64,000 nucleotides of DNA, taken from the NCBI GenBank assembly GCA_045649405.1, contig JAZRPW010000024.1:12579-76578 (forward strand), written 5' to 3'. This DNA is from RUG11462 sp045649405. GTDB taxonomy: Bacteria; Bacillota; Clostridia; Oscillospirales; Acutalibacteraceae. Below the pieces are notes generated by a model. The model was not told where the DNA came from. It searched no databases and saw nothing but the letters and a program-made list of their open reading frames with translations. Numbering within the stretch: the first letter of the stretch is position 1; each line of letters begins with the position of its first letter. The translations under genes were made by a program, and so were the position numbers. Shown here one piece after another: positions 9,480 through 18,318 of the stretch.

Positions 9480-11540
9480 TCAAACTACTTTTTGATATAG
9501 TTCAACATCAAACTTTGCTAAAAATTGTCGTATTTTCAACAAGTCAGCAATGTCTAAATTGTTGTTACCATTAACATCTGCTGCCGTAGGGTCAATTGTA
9601 ACTTTTTCTTTAACTAACCATTTTACCAACCACAAAGCATCAACTAAATTTACTTTTTTATCAAAGTTAACATCGCCAGGTGTAGTTTTATCAAATGTTC
9701 CAGGAATCCAATAATCTCCGCCAACTTCATAAGCACCAACATCAGGAGAATCCCCCACAAAATCATCTTCAATGTTTTCGAGTTTAGCGCCTGCGTCAAT
9801 CAAAGGCGAATCTTCATTTGGAATGAAATGCTCATCAATTTTGAAATCAGTTTTAAATACATTAGCAACCAAAGTTGGTGCATTTGCACCAGTAATAAAA
9901 TCTGCTGTTGGATTAATTGCATTGTTAGCAATTAAAGTCCCTTTTTGCGAATAACCCGCTGTCTTAGGCCAACCTTGAATTCCCTCGTAGCAATCAAAAA
10001 CAGTGTTTCTGTAAATAGTATTATTCAAGCTACTGCAATTTATAACTATTCCTGACTCGTTAAAATTCCAAACAACATTGTTTCTAACAACAAAATCAGT
10101 ACATTCGTTGTCTAAATAAATGCCACAAGACTTATCACTATCATGCACCCAGTTGTTTTTAATAACTACACCTTTACCGTTTCTGTGATAAGCATAAATA
10201 GCACCACCATCACGAGTCAAATACATTGCATTGTGGCAATCATTATACTCGATAACTGTGTTGCCATAACCATCGCCTGCAATACCTGTGTTTATGAAGT
10301 AAATTAAAAATCTTCCTGATTTATAAAGATTATTATGACTAATTAAATTGTTTTCTGCTCCACCTTCAATAGAGATGCAAGCGTTATAACCGCCACCGTA
10401 ATTTACATCGTGAATATCACAATTAATAACTGTGTTATTATCGCCGTTTATAAGCAAACCACTACTGTATGTATAAGCAATCTCACTATTTTTCCAAATA
10501 TTGTTATTGCTATTGTGAAAACGGGTTGTATTGTATGCATTTATGTGTGAGTTATAACCATCATTTGTTCTAAAAAAGTCGCCATAATAAACATTAACAT
10601 CATCAAAAACATTATTGTTAGAATCTTGAACAATAAAGCCACCATAAAAATCAATATTTTTAAGATGAATATTACTACCAGACCAATATTCAGCACCACT
10701 ATTTCGAGTTCTAATGTGAACCTCATTTTTATCAGGAGCTTGGTTATCAGGCATAATTATATAAAAATAGCCGGTTTCTTTATCATAATAATATTCTTTT
10801 GCAACATCGAGTCCAGCAAGAGAATTAGTTAAATAATACCAATCTCCTTTCATTGGAGTATAAGTTACAGATTCTTCGCCAACATAGTCAAACTTTAGTT
10901 TTTCTCCTGCAACATACTCTTTTATAACGCGAGCATAAGAAAGATACTGTTCATATTCATATCCTGTCCAAAGATATGCAGTAGCTCCTGTCCAATCGCC
11001 CTCTGGCAAAGCATCATCAACAATGGTATAGTGGTCAGAACCCTCATCCATAATAGCTCTTTCCATTTTAAGAAAATCATCTGCAGGAGCATTAGGCCAT
11101 CTTGCTTCCATTAGATTTTCAAATTCGCCATTGTTGCTAATTAATGCATGTGGAATATCATCATATTTACCAATATTAGTTCTATAAATATTATCTTTGT
11201 ACCTTTCCCAGGAAGATGTTATCGGATCATAAGCCGTGAATAATACTCTTCCACCCTCTTCTCCTTCAATTTTCAAAGGATATTCTTCGCTTCCACCACT
11301 ATTAACAAAAACCAACTTTTGATTATAAGTACCAGGTAGCAACACAATTGTATCATCTTCACCCATAACTTGTCTTGCCCTATCAATTGTTTTTAAAGGT
11401 CGTTCTTTAGTGCCATAATTAGAATCATTACCAACTGTATTTGAAACGTAAATCTTGTTTCCTTGAGCCAAAATCACATTTGGAAACAAAGCAAAAGCCA
11501 TAGACAAAACCAAAATTATACTAATAATTTTTAATCTCAT
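9480..11540 (-). CDS. Secreted right-handed beta-helix protein with C-terminal type I dockerin
   Basis: The protein has 686 residues: a signal peptide (1-25), a DUF1565-like start (YVSNTVGNDSNYGT) and a parallel beta-helix region (about 290-560) rich in Asn ladder positions, as in polysaccharide lyases and glycosidases. The last about 60 residues are a type I dockerin with two calcium-loop repeats, GDVNFDKKVNLVDAL and ADVNGNNNLDIADL. The dockerin predicts attachment to a cohesin-bearing cellulosome scaffold. The beta-helix fold suggests action on pectin, hemicellulose or another acidic glycan, but no PL/GH family can be assigned by eye. It lies 22 bases downstream of the GH5 gene with an AGAGGTG ribosome site, so the two are probably cotranscribed. 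Confidence 0.85.
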   Translation of the reverse strand: MRLKIISIILVLSMAFALFPNVILAQGNKIYVSNTVGNDSNYGTKERPLKTIDRARQVMGEDDTIVLLPGTYNQKLVFVNSGGSEEYPLKIEGEEGGRVLFTAYDPITSSWERYKDNIYRTNIGKYDDIPHALISNNGEFENLMEARWPNAPADDFLKMERAIMDEGSDHYTIVDDALPEGDWTGATAYLWTGYEYEQYLSYARVIKEYVAGEKLKFDYVGEESVTYTPMKGDWYYLTNSLAGLDVAKEYYYDKETGYFYIIMPDNQAPDKNEVHIRTRNSGAEYWSGSNIHLKNIDFYGGFIVQDSNNNVFDDVNVYYGDFFRTNDGYNSHINAYNTTRFHNSNNNIWKNSEIAYTYSSGLLINGDNNTVINCDIHDVNYGGGYNACISIEGGAENNLISHNNLYKSGRFLIYFINTGIAGDGYGNTVIEYNDCHNAMYLTRDGGAIYAYHRNGKGVVIKNNWVHDSDKSCGIYLDNECTDFVVRNNVVWNFNESGIVINCSSLNNTIYRNTVFDCYEGIQGWPKTAGYSQKGTLIANNAINPTADFITGANAPTLVANVFKTDFKIDEHFIPNEDSPLIDAGAKLENIEDDFVGDSPDVGAYEVGGDYWIPGTFDKTTPGDVNFDKKVNLVDALWLVKWLVKEKVTIDPTAADVNGNNNLDIADLLKIRQFLAKFDVELYQKVV

Positions 11541-11562
11541 ACATACACCTCTTAATTGTTAA

Positions 11563-13548
11563 TTATTTTACCTTAACTTTTCTCACTTTTGACCATTTAG
11601 AATACGCAAATTTATTACCTTGTTTTAATATCGCTCTAATTTTAACTTGATAAGTTCCTTTTTTGAGCTTTTTAATAGTTTTTGTAACGTTCTTCTTTGC
11701 AGTAAATGTTTTTGTTAACCATTTACCTTTAAGTTTATATCTAACTTGCAAACCTGTAGCGCCCGGAACTTTAGTGTATTTAACCTTGAATTGCTTTTTA
11801 CCGCTAACAACTTTGAAAGAAGGTACTTTTAAAATGTATTTTGCAATAGTGTTGCCTTGTTCAAGTAATCCGCCACAATCGGCACAAAACTTGTCTCCAG
11901 AATAACCTTCATTAAAGTATGACGCTGGTTTTGTATTCTCTAATTCAAATGAAGTATGTCTGCAAAGTGTTGGCAACTGAGTTGTAGATATAGTAGGTTT
12001 AGTCGTTGGTTGAGTTGCAACGGTAGTAGTTGGTTTTGTTGTTGGTTGAGTTGTTGAACTAGTTGTAGTGGTTTCAATCTCATAATCGTATGACACAACA
12101 TAAGACTCAGAAAACTCACTTTCAAACACCAATCCAGCATATTCTCTACACGCTACTACAACATATTTGCAATTTTTAAAGGCATCAAAACTCAAATCAC
12201 TATACATATTTGAACGCGAAGTTCCAATACACTCAAATTCGCCGCCTTCAGTTGATTTATAAATTTTATAATAATCAGCATCAGAAATTTTGGTCCAATA
12301 AACGCTCAATTCAATATCGTTATAAATATAATATTTTACGTCTTGAACAATACTCATTTTAATGTCTGGAATTGTGGTAGTTGTTGTAGTTTTTAATGTA
12401 GTGGTTGTTGGTGGCATTGTTTTATATGTTGTGTTTGCATTTGGATTTGTGTATGTTGTTGCTGCCGGCATAATACCAAACGCTGAATTGTCAATCAAAG
12501 CAGAAACAATTTGCGGAAATAACACGCTATAATTTTGTCTGCTAATTAGTCTAAAATCTCCACCATCATCCCACCAAACAGGTTTAATTCCATATTTAAC
12601 GCAGTTTTTCGCAACAACTTCGGCATATTGCGCTCTGTCATATTCATTACTCTTATCAACTGCACCAAACTCACCTAAAATTACCGGAACACCTTTTGAA
12701 ACAAAACTTTCATAGAATAATCTACAATAAGAATCAATTATACTGCCATCAGAGTTTGACCATGTTGATTTTGAACCAGCAAAACAGAATCCCTGTGGGT
12801 CATAAGCATGAAATTGCACAGCCAATTTATATGGAACAACATCTGTTGGCATAGCAAAACCATAAACTTCTCTAATAGCACCATAAGTATTAATAATCAA
12901 AATTCTTTTTTCATTATTATTACCTGTTGCTCTTACTGTATCAACAAAAACTTGTGCAAGTTCATTTGCATTTTGATAATCAATTTCATCTGCTGGCGAC
13001 CAATCGCTTTCTTTTTTCAAGATTTCATTAAAAGCTTCAAACATCAAGTTTTCATCATAATATTTGAATCTTGTAGCAATATCAGTCCATAAATTAGCAA
13101 ACTTTGTCTTTCTCATAGTCATACCACTACTGTTAGTATTCAACCAATTTTGTTCGTGGTGTGTGTTAAGAATACACTTTAAATCTTCTTCTAAAATCCA
13201 GTCCACAACCTCTTGAACTCTGTCAAGCCAAGCACTTTCCGGAAAACCACTAGCATCAATATGGGTACGCCAAGTAACCGGCAAACGAATTGTATCAAAT
13301 CCAAGCTCTTTGTACTTTCTAATTAACTCTTTAGTTATTTTTGGGTTGCCCCAAGAAGTTTCAGAATTACCTACTGAGTCAAGAGAGTTACCAATGTTAA
13401 CACCAATTTTAATTTCCGAAATTAAATCATACGCTGTAACATCTCTCATAGATTTAGCGTTTACATTCATTACTCCTCCAACAAAACACATTGAAACAAA
13501 CAAAAGAACAGCCATTAAAAACGATAATGTTTTTTTACTTTTTTTCAT
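11563..13548 (-). CDS. Secreted GH5 endoglucanase with Fn3-like, Thr-rich, Cys-rich and basic C-terminal modules
   Basis: A probable endo-beta-1,4-glucanase. It has a signal peptide (about 1-31) and a GH5 barrel (about 32-355). The acid/base is Glu175 in FNEI and the nucleophile Glu293 in LGEFG; conserved His129, His247 and Trp325/326 are also present. A Thr-rich linker (about 376-393), an Fn3-like domain (about 398-485) and a second Thr/Pro linker (492-527) follow. Then comes a Cys-rich segment (Cys529, His531, Cys555, Cys558) and a very Lys-rich beta domain (575-661). The last two modules recur in two other proteins of this window. Unlike the neighbouring beta-helix protein it has no dockerin, so it is probably retained by its own C-terminal module. 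The start has a clear AGGAG site. Confidence 0.93.
   Translation of the reverse strand: MKKSKKTLSFLMAVLLFVSMCFVGGVMNVNAKSMRDVTAYDLISEIKIGVNIGNSLDSVGNSETSWGNPKITKELIRKYKELGFDTIRLPVTWRTHIDASGFPESAWLDRVQEVVDWILEEDLKCILNTHHEQNWLNTNSSGMTMRKTKFANLWTDIATRFKYYDENLMFEAFNEILKKESDWSPADEIDYQNANELAQVFVDTVRATGNNNEKRILIINTYGAIREVYGFAMPTDVVPYKLAVQFHAYDPQGFCFAGSKSTWSNSDGSIIDSYCRLFYESFVSKGVPVILGEFGAVDKSNEYDRAQYAEVVAKNCVKYGIKPVWWDDGGDFRLISRQNYSVLFPQIVSALIDNSAFGIMPAATTYTNPNANTTYKTMPPTTTTLKTTTTTTIPDIKMSIVQDVKYYIYNDIELSVYWTKISDADYYKIYKSTEGGEFECIGTSRSNMYSDLSFDAFKNCKYVVVACREYAGLVFESEFSESYVVSYDYEIETTTTSSTTQPTTKPTTTVATQPTTKPTISTTQLPTLCRHTSFELENTKPASYFNEGYSGDKFCADCGGLLEQGNTIAKYILKVPSFKVVSGKKQFKVKYTKVPGATGLQVRYKLKGKWLTKTFTAKKNVTKTIKKLKKGTYQVKIRAILKQGNKFAYSKWSKVRKVKVK
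11566..11965 (-). repeat. Shared Cys-rich plus basic C-terminal module, copy in GH5
   Basis: This segment encodes a CxxC/His-containing piece followed by a Lys-rich beta domain (KQFKVKYTK, QVRYKLKGKW, LKKGTYQVKIR). It is closely similar in DNA and protein to 25612-26025 and more distantly to 13698-14170. The similarity points to module shuffling or gene conversion between secreted proteins. Confidence 0.8.
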
Positions 13549-13655
13549 AATACTCTCCTATAAATAATTTTGTATAATAATAACATATATTGATATAAAA
13601 ATCTATCAACTATAGCATAAAAAATCGCAAACAAAATATGTGCATAATAAACAAA

Positions 13656-13685
13656 AACCTGACTAAACAGGGATTTAGCCAGGTT
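13656..13685 (-). terminator. Terminator after the Thr-rich secreted protein gene
   Basis: An inverted repeat (AACCTG...CAGGTT with CTAAA/TTTAG inner arms) is followed on the minus strand by TTTTTGTTT, just downstream of the stop at 13695. Confidence 0.75.
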
Positions 13686-13694
13686 ATTAAATTG

Positions 13695-14600
13695 TTAACT
13701 TACTTTTACTTTTCTACTAACAGTCCATTTGCTATAAACTTTTTTGCCACTTAATTTTCTAAACACTCTAATTTGTACTTTATAAGTGCCTTTGCTTAAA
13801 CGCTTGATAGTTTTAGTAACTGCTTTTTTAGTATTAAAAGTTTTTGTTTTCCATTTGCCTTTGATTCTGTATCTAACTTGAAAACCAATTGCTTTGCTAA
13901 GTTTTTTATAATTAATCTTGAATGATTTTTTACCTTTTGTAAGAGTAAAATAAGATTTTTCTAATGCTTTTTTGTCAAGCACTTTTCTGCTAATTTCAAG
14001 ACCACAGAACATACAAGTTTTTACCTTAGCGCCGGTTTTAAAATAAGTTGCTGCAGTAACTTTAACTTCTGTTTTATGTGACAACATTGGAACTTCTTGT
14101 TTGTAAGTATCGCCACAATCACATGTAAATGTTTTCTCGCCCACATTTGTACATTTTGGCTCTTTTGTCATTTTACCAGTATAAACATGTGTATGAGTTG
14201 TCGCTGCAGTTGTAGTAGTTGTTGCGGTTGTTGTAGCCTTTTGTGTTGTTTTATCTGGATTGGTTGGGTCAGGATTAGTATTTTCAACTACTGAACCAGT
14301 AGTACCTGTTACAGATGCCACGCCCGAAGTATTAGAACCAGTTTGAGATGTAGCATTTGTAGCATCAGTTGCATTGCCAGTATTAACAACAGTAGTTGTG
14401 CTTGTATTAACATCAGAAATAGTAGTTGTTGCAGGTGTTGTTTCAGTTATTGTAGCAGTTGTTGCAACAGTTGAAACTGTTGTAACAACTGCATCAAAAA
14501 CATCTTCAGCATATGGGTCATCATTAGCAAAAACTATTGCAGGAATAATTGTCAACACCATAATAACAATTAAAATCATTGAAATCAATCTATTTTTCAT
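13695..14600 (-). CDS. Secreted Thr-rich protein with Cys-rich and basic C-terminal module, function unknown
   Basis: I do not recognise a catalytic domain. The 301-residue product has a signal peptide (about 1-25), then about 125 residues of low-complexity Thr/Ala/Ser sequence like a cell-wall-spanning linker. A Cys/His segment follows with three pairs (CTNVGEKTFTCDC, then CMFC). The last about 85 residues are the basic beta domain also found at the ends of the GH5 enzyme and the BspA-like protein. It is therefore little more than a linker plus the shared terminal module. The ATG at 14600 follows AGGAG; the frame extends six codons further without support. It has its own promoter and terminator. 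Confidence 0.8.
   Translation of the reverse strand: MKNRLISMILIVIMVLTIIPAIVFANDDPYAEDVFDAVVTTVSTVATTATITETTPATTTISDVNTSTTTVVNTGNATDATNATSQTGSNTSGVASVTGTTGSVVENTNPDPTNPDKTTQKATTTATTTTTAATTHTHVYTGKMTKEPKCTNVGEKTFTCDCGDTYKQEVPMLSHKTEVKVTAATYFKTGAKVKTCMFCGLEISRKVLDKKALEKSYFTLTKGKKSFKINYKKLSKAIGFQVRYRIKGKWKTKTFNTKKAVTKTIKRLSKGTYKVQIRVFRKLSGKKVYSKWTVSRKVKVS
13698..14170 (-). repeat. Shared Cys-rich plus basic C-terminal module, diverged copy
   Basis: The terminal domain keeps the pattern KKSFKINYKKL, GFQVRYRIKGKW, LSKGTYKVQIR, YSKW, RKVKVS seen in the GH5 and BspA-like proteins. The preceding Cys/His part has an extra CxC pair. Confidence 0.7.
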
Positions 14601-14631
14601 AAAAACACTCCTAAACAAAATTTACAATTAC

Positions 14632-14660
14632 ATTATAACACAATTACTCTCATTATTCAA
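14632..14660 (-). promoter_or_regulatory. Sigma-A promoter of the Thr-rich secreted protein gene
   Basis: TTGAAT and TATAAT, 17 bases apart on the minus strand, about 30 bases upstream of the start. Confidence 0.7.
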
Positions 14661-14671
14661 TAGCAAATTAT

Positions 14672-14708
14672 GAAAAAAAGAAATCTCCTGTGAACAACAC
14701 AGGAGATT
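14672..14708 (-). terminator. Terminator after the transketolase genes
   Basis: A perfect 11-bp hairpin (AATCTCCTGTG / CACAGGAGATT) with a 5-base loop is followed by TCTTTTTTT on the minus strand. Confidence 0.9.
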
Positions 14709-14712
14709 CAAA

Positions 14713-15651
14713 CTACATCATTTCTTTAACAGTTTTAACAATATTTTCAGATGAGAAACCATAGTGCTCTAACAAGTCAGCAGCACTACCTGACATACCA
14801 TACTCGTCGTTCATACCAATTTTCTTAACTGGTACTGGGTATTTATCAGAAAGCAAATCACAAACAGCTGAGCCCAAACCACCAATTACAGAATGCTCTT
14901 CAACTGTAACAACTTTGCCGGTTTTCTTAGCAGAAGCAAGAACTGCTTCTTCATCGAGTGGTTTAATTGTGTGAATGTTAAGAACATCTGCATTAATGCC
15001 TTCAGCTTTAAGTTTTTCAGCAGCAATTACTGCTTCGTTAACCATTAGACCTGTTGCAATAATTGTTACATCTGCACCGTCGTTCAATTTTACTGCTTTA
15101 CCTACCTCAAATTTGTATGTAGCTTCATCATTGAATACAGGCACTGCAAATCTGCCAAAACGCATATAAACAGGACCATCGATTTCAGCAGCAGCAATTA
15201 CAGCAGCTTTTGCTTCAACAGCATCAGCAGGGTTAATGATTGTCATGCCCGGAATTGTGCGCATAAGCGCAATATCTTCGTTACATTGGTGTGTTGCACC
15301 ATCTTCACCAACAGAAATACCAGCGTGGGTTGCGCCGATTTTTACTGGAAGGTGTGGGTAACCGATTGAGTTTCTTACTTGTTCAAAAGCACGACCTGCA
15401 GCAAACATAGCAAAACTTGAAGCGAAAACAAGTTTACCAGTTGAAGCAATACCTGCAGCAATACTCATCATATTACCTTCTGCAATACCACAGTCAATAA
15501 ATTGTTCTGGATAAGCAGATTTAAATTTACCAGTTCTTGTAGCACCAGCAAGGTCAGCATCAAGAACTAACATATCTTTTCTTTTTTTACCAAGTTCAAT
15601 AAGGCCTTCACCGTAGCCATCACGAGTAGCTTTTTTAATTACATCTGCCAT
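14713..15651 (-). CDS. Transketolase, C-terminal subunit
   Basis: The 312-residue product carries the pyrimidine-binding half (GIAEGNMMS near residue 63, EDGATHQ near 122) and the C-terminal transketolase domain. With the preceding gene it makes one active transketolase of the non-oxidative pentose phosphate pathway, moving two-carbon units between sugar phosphates. The related 1-deoxyxylulose-5-phosphate synthase is usually a single chain, so transketolase is preferred. The start ATG is separated by one base from the stop of the N-terminal subunit, with GGAGGG inside that gene's end; the frame is open further upstream but without support. Confidence 0.93.
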   Translation of the reverse strand: MADVIKKATRDGYGEGLIELGKKRKDMLVLDADLAGATRTGKFKSAYPEQFIDCGIAEGNMMSIAAGIASTGKLVFASSFAMFAAGRAFEQVRNSIGYPHLPVKIGATHAGISVGEDGATHQCNEDIALMRTIPGMTIINPADAVEAKAAVIAAAEIDGPVYMRFGRFAVPVFNDEATYKFEVGKAVKLNDGADVTIIATGLMVNEAVIAAEKLKAEGINADVLNIHTIKPLDEEAVLASAKKTGKVVTVEEHSVIGGLGSAVCDLLSDKYPVPVKKIGMNDEYGMSGSAADLLEHYGFSSENIVKTVKEMM

Positions 15652-15652
15652 C

Positions 15653-16498
15653 TTATTTGCCCTCCAATTCTGAAAGTGTAGCATTTAATTCTTCCATTGC
15701 TTTATTATATTGTTCTTCATTAGGAGCAACACCATGCCACTCGCATTCATCTTCCATGAATGAAACGCCTTTACCTTTAATTGTTTTAGCAACAATACAG
15801 GTAGGTTTGCCTTTGATTTCTCTTGCTTCTTTATATGCAGCTTCAACTTGTTCGATATCATTACCGTCAATAGTAATAACATGCCAGTTGAATGCTTTGA
15901 ATTTTTCATCAATTGGAAGAGTTGACATTACATCTGTCATTCTGCCGTCAATTTGCAAGTTGTTAAAGTCAACAAAAGCAACAAGGTTATCAAGTTGTTT
16001 GAAACCTGCAAACATAGCAGCTTCCCAAACTTGACCTTCTTGAATTTCACCGTCGCCAAGAACTGTGTAAACTCTGTAATCATCGCCTGCTTTTTTAGCT
16101 GCAATAGCCATACCGCAAGCTGCAGAGATACCTTGACCGAGTGAACCAGTTGACATATCAACACCAGGAATATTTTTCATATCTGGGTGACCTTGCAACA
16201 AAGCACCTTTATGTCTTAATGTTTTAATTTCACTTTCAGGGAAAAATCCTTTTAATGCAAGCGCTGCATACAACGCTGGTGCAGCATGACCTTTTGAGAG
16301 AACAAATCTGTCTCTTTTAGGATTTTTAGGATCTTTTGGGTCAACATTCATCTCATTTGTATAAAGCCAAGTAAGAACATCGGCAATTGATAATGAGCCG
16401 CCTGGATGACCTGCTTTTGCACAATAAGTTCCTTCGATTACGCCCATTCGAACTTTTGTGGCAAAAATTTCGAGTTCTTTTTTTGTTTGTAAATCCAT
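15653..16498 (-). CDS. Transketolase, N-terminal subunit
   Basis: The 281-residue thiamine-diphosphate-binding half. The TPP motif runs from GDG at 148-150 to NN at 179-180. GHPGGSLS (about 30-37) and KGHAAPALYAAL (about 69-80) are also typical. Splitting transketolase into two genes is common in Clostridia and archaea. The start follows AAGGAG. A strong promoter with an inverted repeat at the probable transcription start precedes it, so this unit is likely regulated separately from the HAD gene upstream. Confidence 0.94.
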   Translation of the reverse strand: MDLQTKKELEIFATKVRMGVIEGTYCAKAGHPGGSLSIADVLTWLYTNEMNVDPKDPKNPKRDRFVLSKGHAAPALYAALALKGFFPESEIKTLRHKGALLQGHPDMKNIPGVDMSTGSLGQGISAACGMAIAAKKAGDDYRVYTVLGDGEIQEGQVWEAAMFAGFKQLDNLVAFVDFNNLQIDGRMTDVMSTLPIDEKFKAFNWHVITIDGNDIEQVEAAYKEAREIKGKPTCIVAKTIKGKGVSFMEDECEWHGVAPNEEQYNKAMEELNATLSELEGK

Positions 16499-16545
16499 TT
16501 TTTTCTCCTTTTTCCACTATAAAAGCGGGAGTTCAAATTATATTA

Positions 16546-16560
16546 AACAGTATAACTGTT
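16546..16560. promoter_or_regulatory. Inverted repeat AACAGT-ATA-ACTGTT at the transketolase promoter
   Basis: A perfect 6-bp inverted repeat with a 3-base centre lies four bases downstream of the -10 hexamer, over the expected transcription start. The position is that of a repressor operator. No cognate regulator can be named. Confidence 0.45.
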
Positions 16561-16564
16561 TCAT

Positions 16565-16593
16565 ACTATAACACAAAGCAAGCAAAATTGCAA
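16565..16593 (-). promoter_or_regulatory. Sigma-A promoter of the transketolase genes
   Basis: TTGCAA and TATAGT with a 17-base spacer on the minus strand. It lies immediately downstream of the HAD gene stop codon. Confidence 0.7.
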
Positions 16594-16594
16594 A

Positions 16595-17404
16595 CTATAA
16601 ATTAATAATATAGTCAACAAATTCTGCAAAACCACCATTTTCACAATCTTTATCGGTTATAAAATCAGCATAACACTTTAAATCATCAGGCGAATCGTTA
16701 ACAAAAGCACCGATTCCTGCTGCGTTAATCATTTCTAAATCGTTATAATAATTTCCGATTGCACAAACGTTAGAATGTGGTACTTCTAACATATCTGCCA
16801 ATTTTAAAATTGCGGTTCCTTTATCTGTATATGTAGTTGAAAATTCCATAAATTTGCGATGAGTATCCATAAGTCGCAAATCTTCAGGGCAATTAGCTCT
16901 TGCAAAATCACGAACCTTTTGAATTTCGTCTGGTTCATCTTCAAACAAAACTTTTTGCCAGTCTAAATCTTTAACATCATCAAAGCTTGCATCTACATAA
17001 TCAACCTTTTCATAAATCAAATGCTCTTTAGTTACCTGATTAACATGCAAACAATAAATTGTTCTGTCCGAATAAACTTCAACACCTGCATTTGGAAAGT
17101 GTTCAAGCAACAATTTTAAAAATTCTTTTGAACTTTCAGGCAAATTTTCTGTTGAAATAGGTTTGCCTTTATAAAAATCATAAAAAGTATGGCCACCGTT
17201 TACAATCAATGGACAGTTGAATTCAATCGCTTCTGAAATAAATTCCGTAGTATTAATTCCCCTGCCTGTGCAGATTGTAAATTTACCGCCTAAACTTTCA
17301 AACTTTTTTATTGCTTCTAAATTTTCTTTTGGTATAAAATTTTGATTTTTATACAACGTGCCATCTAAATCAGACACTAAAAGATAATTTTCAAGTGGTT
17401 TCAT
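16595..17404 (-). CDS. HAD-superfamily (Cof-type) phosphatase
   Basis: A 269-residue cytoplasmic phosphatase of the Cof/IIB group. Motif I is DLDGTLY (nucleophile Asp13), motif II is in TICTGRG, and motif IV reads GNYYNDLEM, where most members have GDxxND. The C2-type cap domain accounts for the middle. Such enzymes dephosphorylate sugar phosphates, FMN or similar small molecules; the substrate cannot be told from sequence. It is the last gene of the long lepA-to-HAD run, two bases after the pseudouridine synthase. Confidence 0.88.
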   Translation of the reverse strand: MKPLENYLLVSDLDGTLYKNQNFIPKENLEAIKKFESLGGKFTICTGRGINTTEFISEAIEFNCPLIVNGGHTFYDFYKGKPISTENLPESSKEFLKLLLEHFPNAGVEVYSDRTIYCLHVNQVTKEHLIYEKVDYVDASFDDVKDLDWQKVLFEDEPDEIQKVRDFARANCPEDLRLMDTHRKFMEFSTTYTDKGTAILKLADMLEVPHSNVCAIGNYYNDLEMINAAGIGAFVNDSPDDLKCYADFITDKDCENGGFAEFVDYIINL

Positions 17405-17406
17405 TT

Positions 17407-18318
17407 TTAACTCTTTCTCAACTTTCTAAGTTGATTTTCAAAATAATTTGGCAGTTCGCTTTCAAACTCTAAATAGTTGCCGTTTGGATGCACAAAACCA
17501 ATTTTTTTAGCATGCAAACATTGACCTTCAAAGTCTTTTGTTGTATCACGACCGCCATATATATCATCATTAAAAACAGGTTTATTTAAATAAGCCATAT
17601 GAACTCTTATTTGGTGGGTTCTTCCTGTTTCTAATTTTAATTTCAAATAAGTATGTTTTTCAAAACGCTCTAAAACAGTGTAATGAGTAACAGCATTTTT
17701 CGAGTTTTTCTCGGTAATTGCCATTTGTTTTCTTTTAACTGGATGTCTGCCAATCGGAGCATCAACCGTGCCGCAATCATCTTTGAAAACGCCAGTGCAA
17801 ATTGCAACATATTCTCTTGTAAAAGAATGTTCTTTAATTTGTTCAGCCAAAAAATTGTGTGCGTTGTCATTTTTTGCGACAATCAAAAGACCACTTGTAT
17901 TTTTGTCAATTCTATGAACAATACCTGGTCTTATCACACCATTAATTCCAGACAAACTATCACCACAATGATAAAGAAGAGCATTGACTAATGTGCCACT
18001 ATAATTACCAGGTGCAGGATGAACAACCATTCCTTTTGGTTTGTTTACAACCAATAAATCATCATCTTCATAAACAACTTCAATTGGAATATTTTCAGGC
18101 TTTGCAGTTGTTTCAACCGGTTCGGGAATCGCAACTACTACCTCATCATTATTCTTTAATTTATAGCTTTTTGAAACCTGTTTGCCATTGACTAAAACAT
18201 CACCTTTTTCAATCAACAAACCAACAGTATTTCTGCTTAACTCTTCAACATTATCTGCAACAAATTTATCAATTCTTTCAGTGTTTTCGCCTAAAAAAAT
18301 CAACGACAATTTATCCAT
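17407..18318 (-). CDS. RluA/RluD-family 23S rRNA pseudouridine synthase
   Basis: The 303 residues comprise an N-terminal S4 RNA-binding domain (about 14-75) and the RluA catalytic domain with HRIDKNTSGLL, whose Asp is the nucleophile. RluD-like enzymes modify 23S rRNA helix 69. The lspA-rluD pairing is conserved in Firmicutes, and here the genes overlap by eight bases. Which uridine is modified cannot be proven from sequence. Confidence 0.93.
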   Translation of the reverse strand: MDKLSLIFLGENTERIDKFVADNVEELSRNTVGLLIEKGDVLVNGKQVSKSYKLKNNDEVVVAIPEPVETTAKPENIPIEVVYEDDDLLVVNKPKGMVVHPAPGNYSGTLVNALLYHCGDSLSGINGVIRPGIVHRIDKNTSGLLIVAKNDNAHNFLAEQIKEHSFTREYVAICTGVFKDDCGTVDAPIGRHPVKRKQMAITEKNSKNAVTHYTVLERFEKHTYLKLKLETGRTHQIRVHMAYLNKPVFNDDIYGGRDTTKDFEGQCLHAKKIGFVHPNGNYLEFESELPNYFENQLRKLRKS

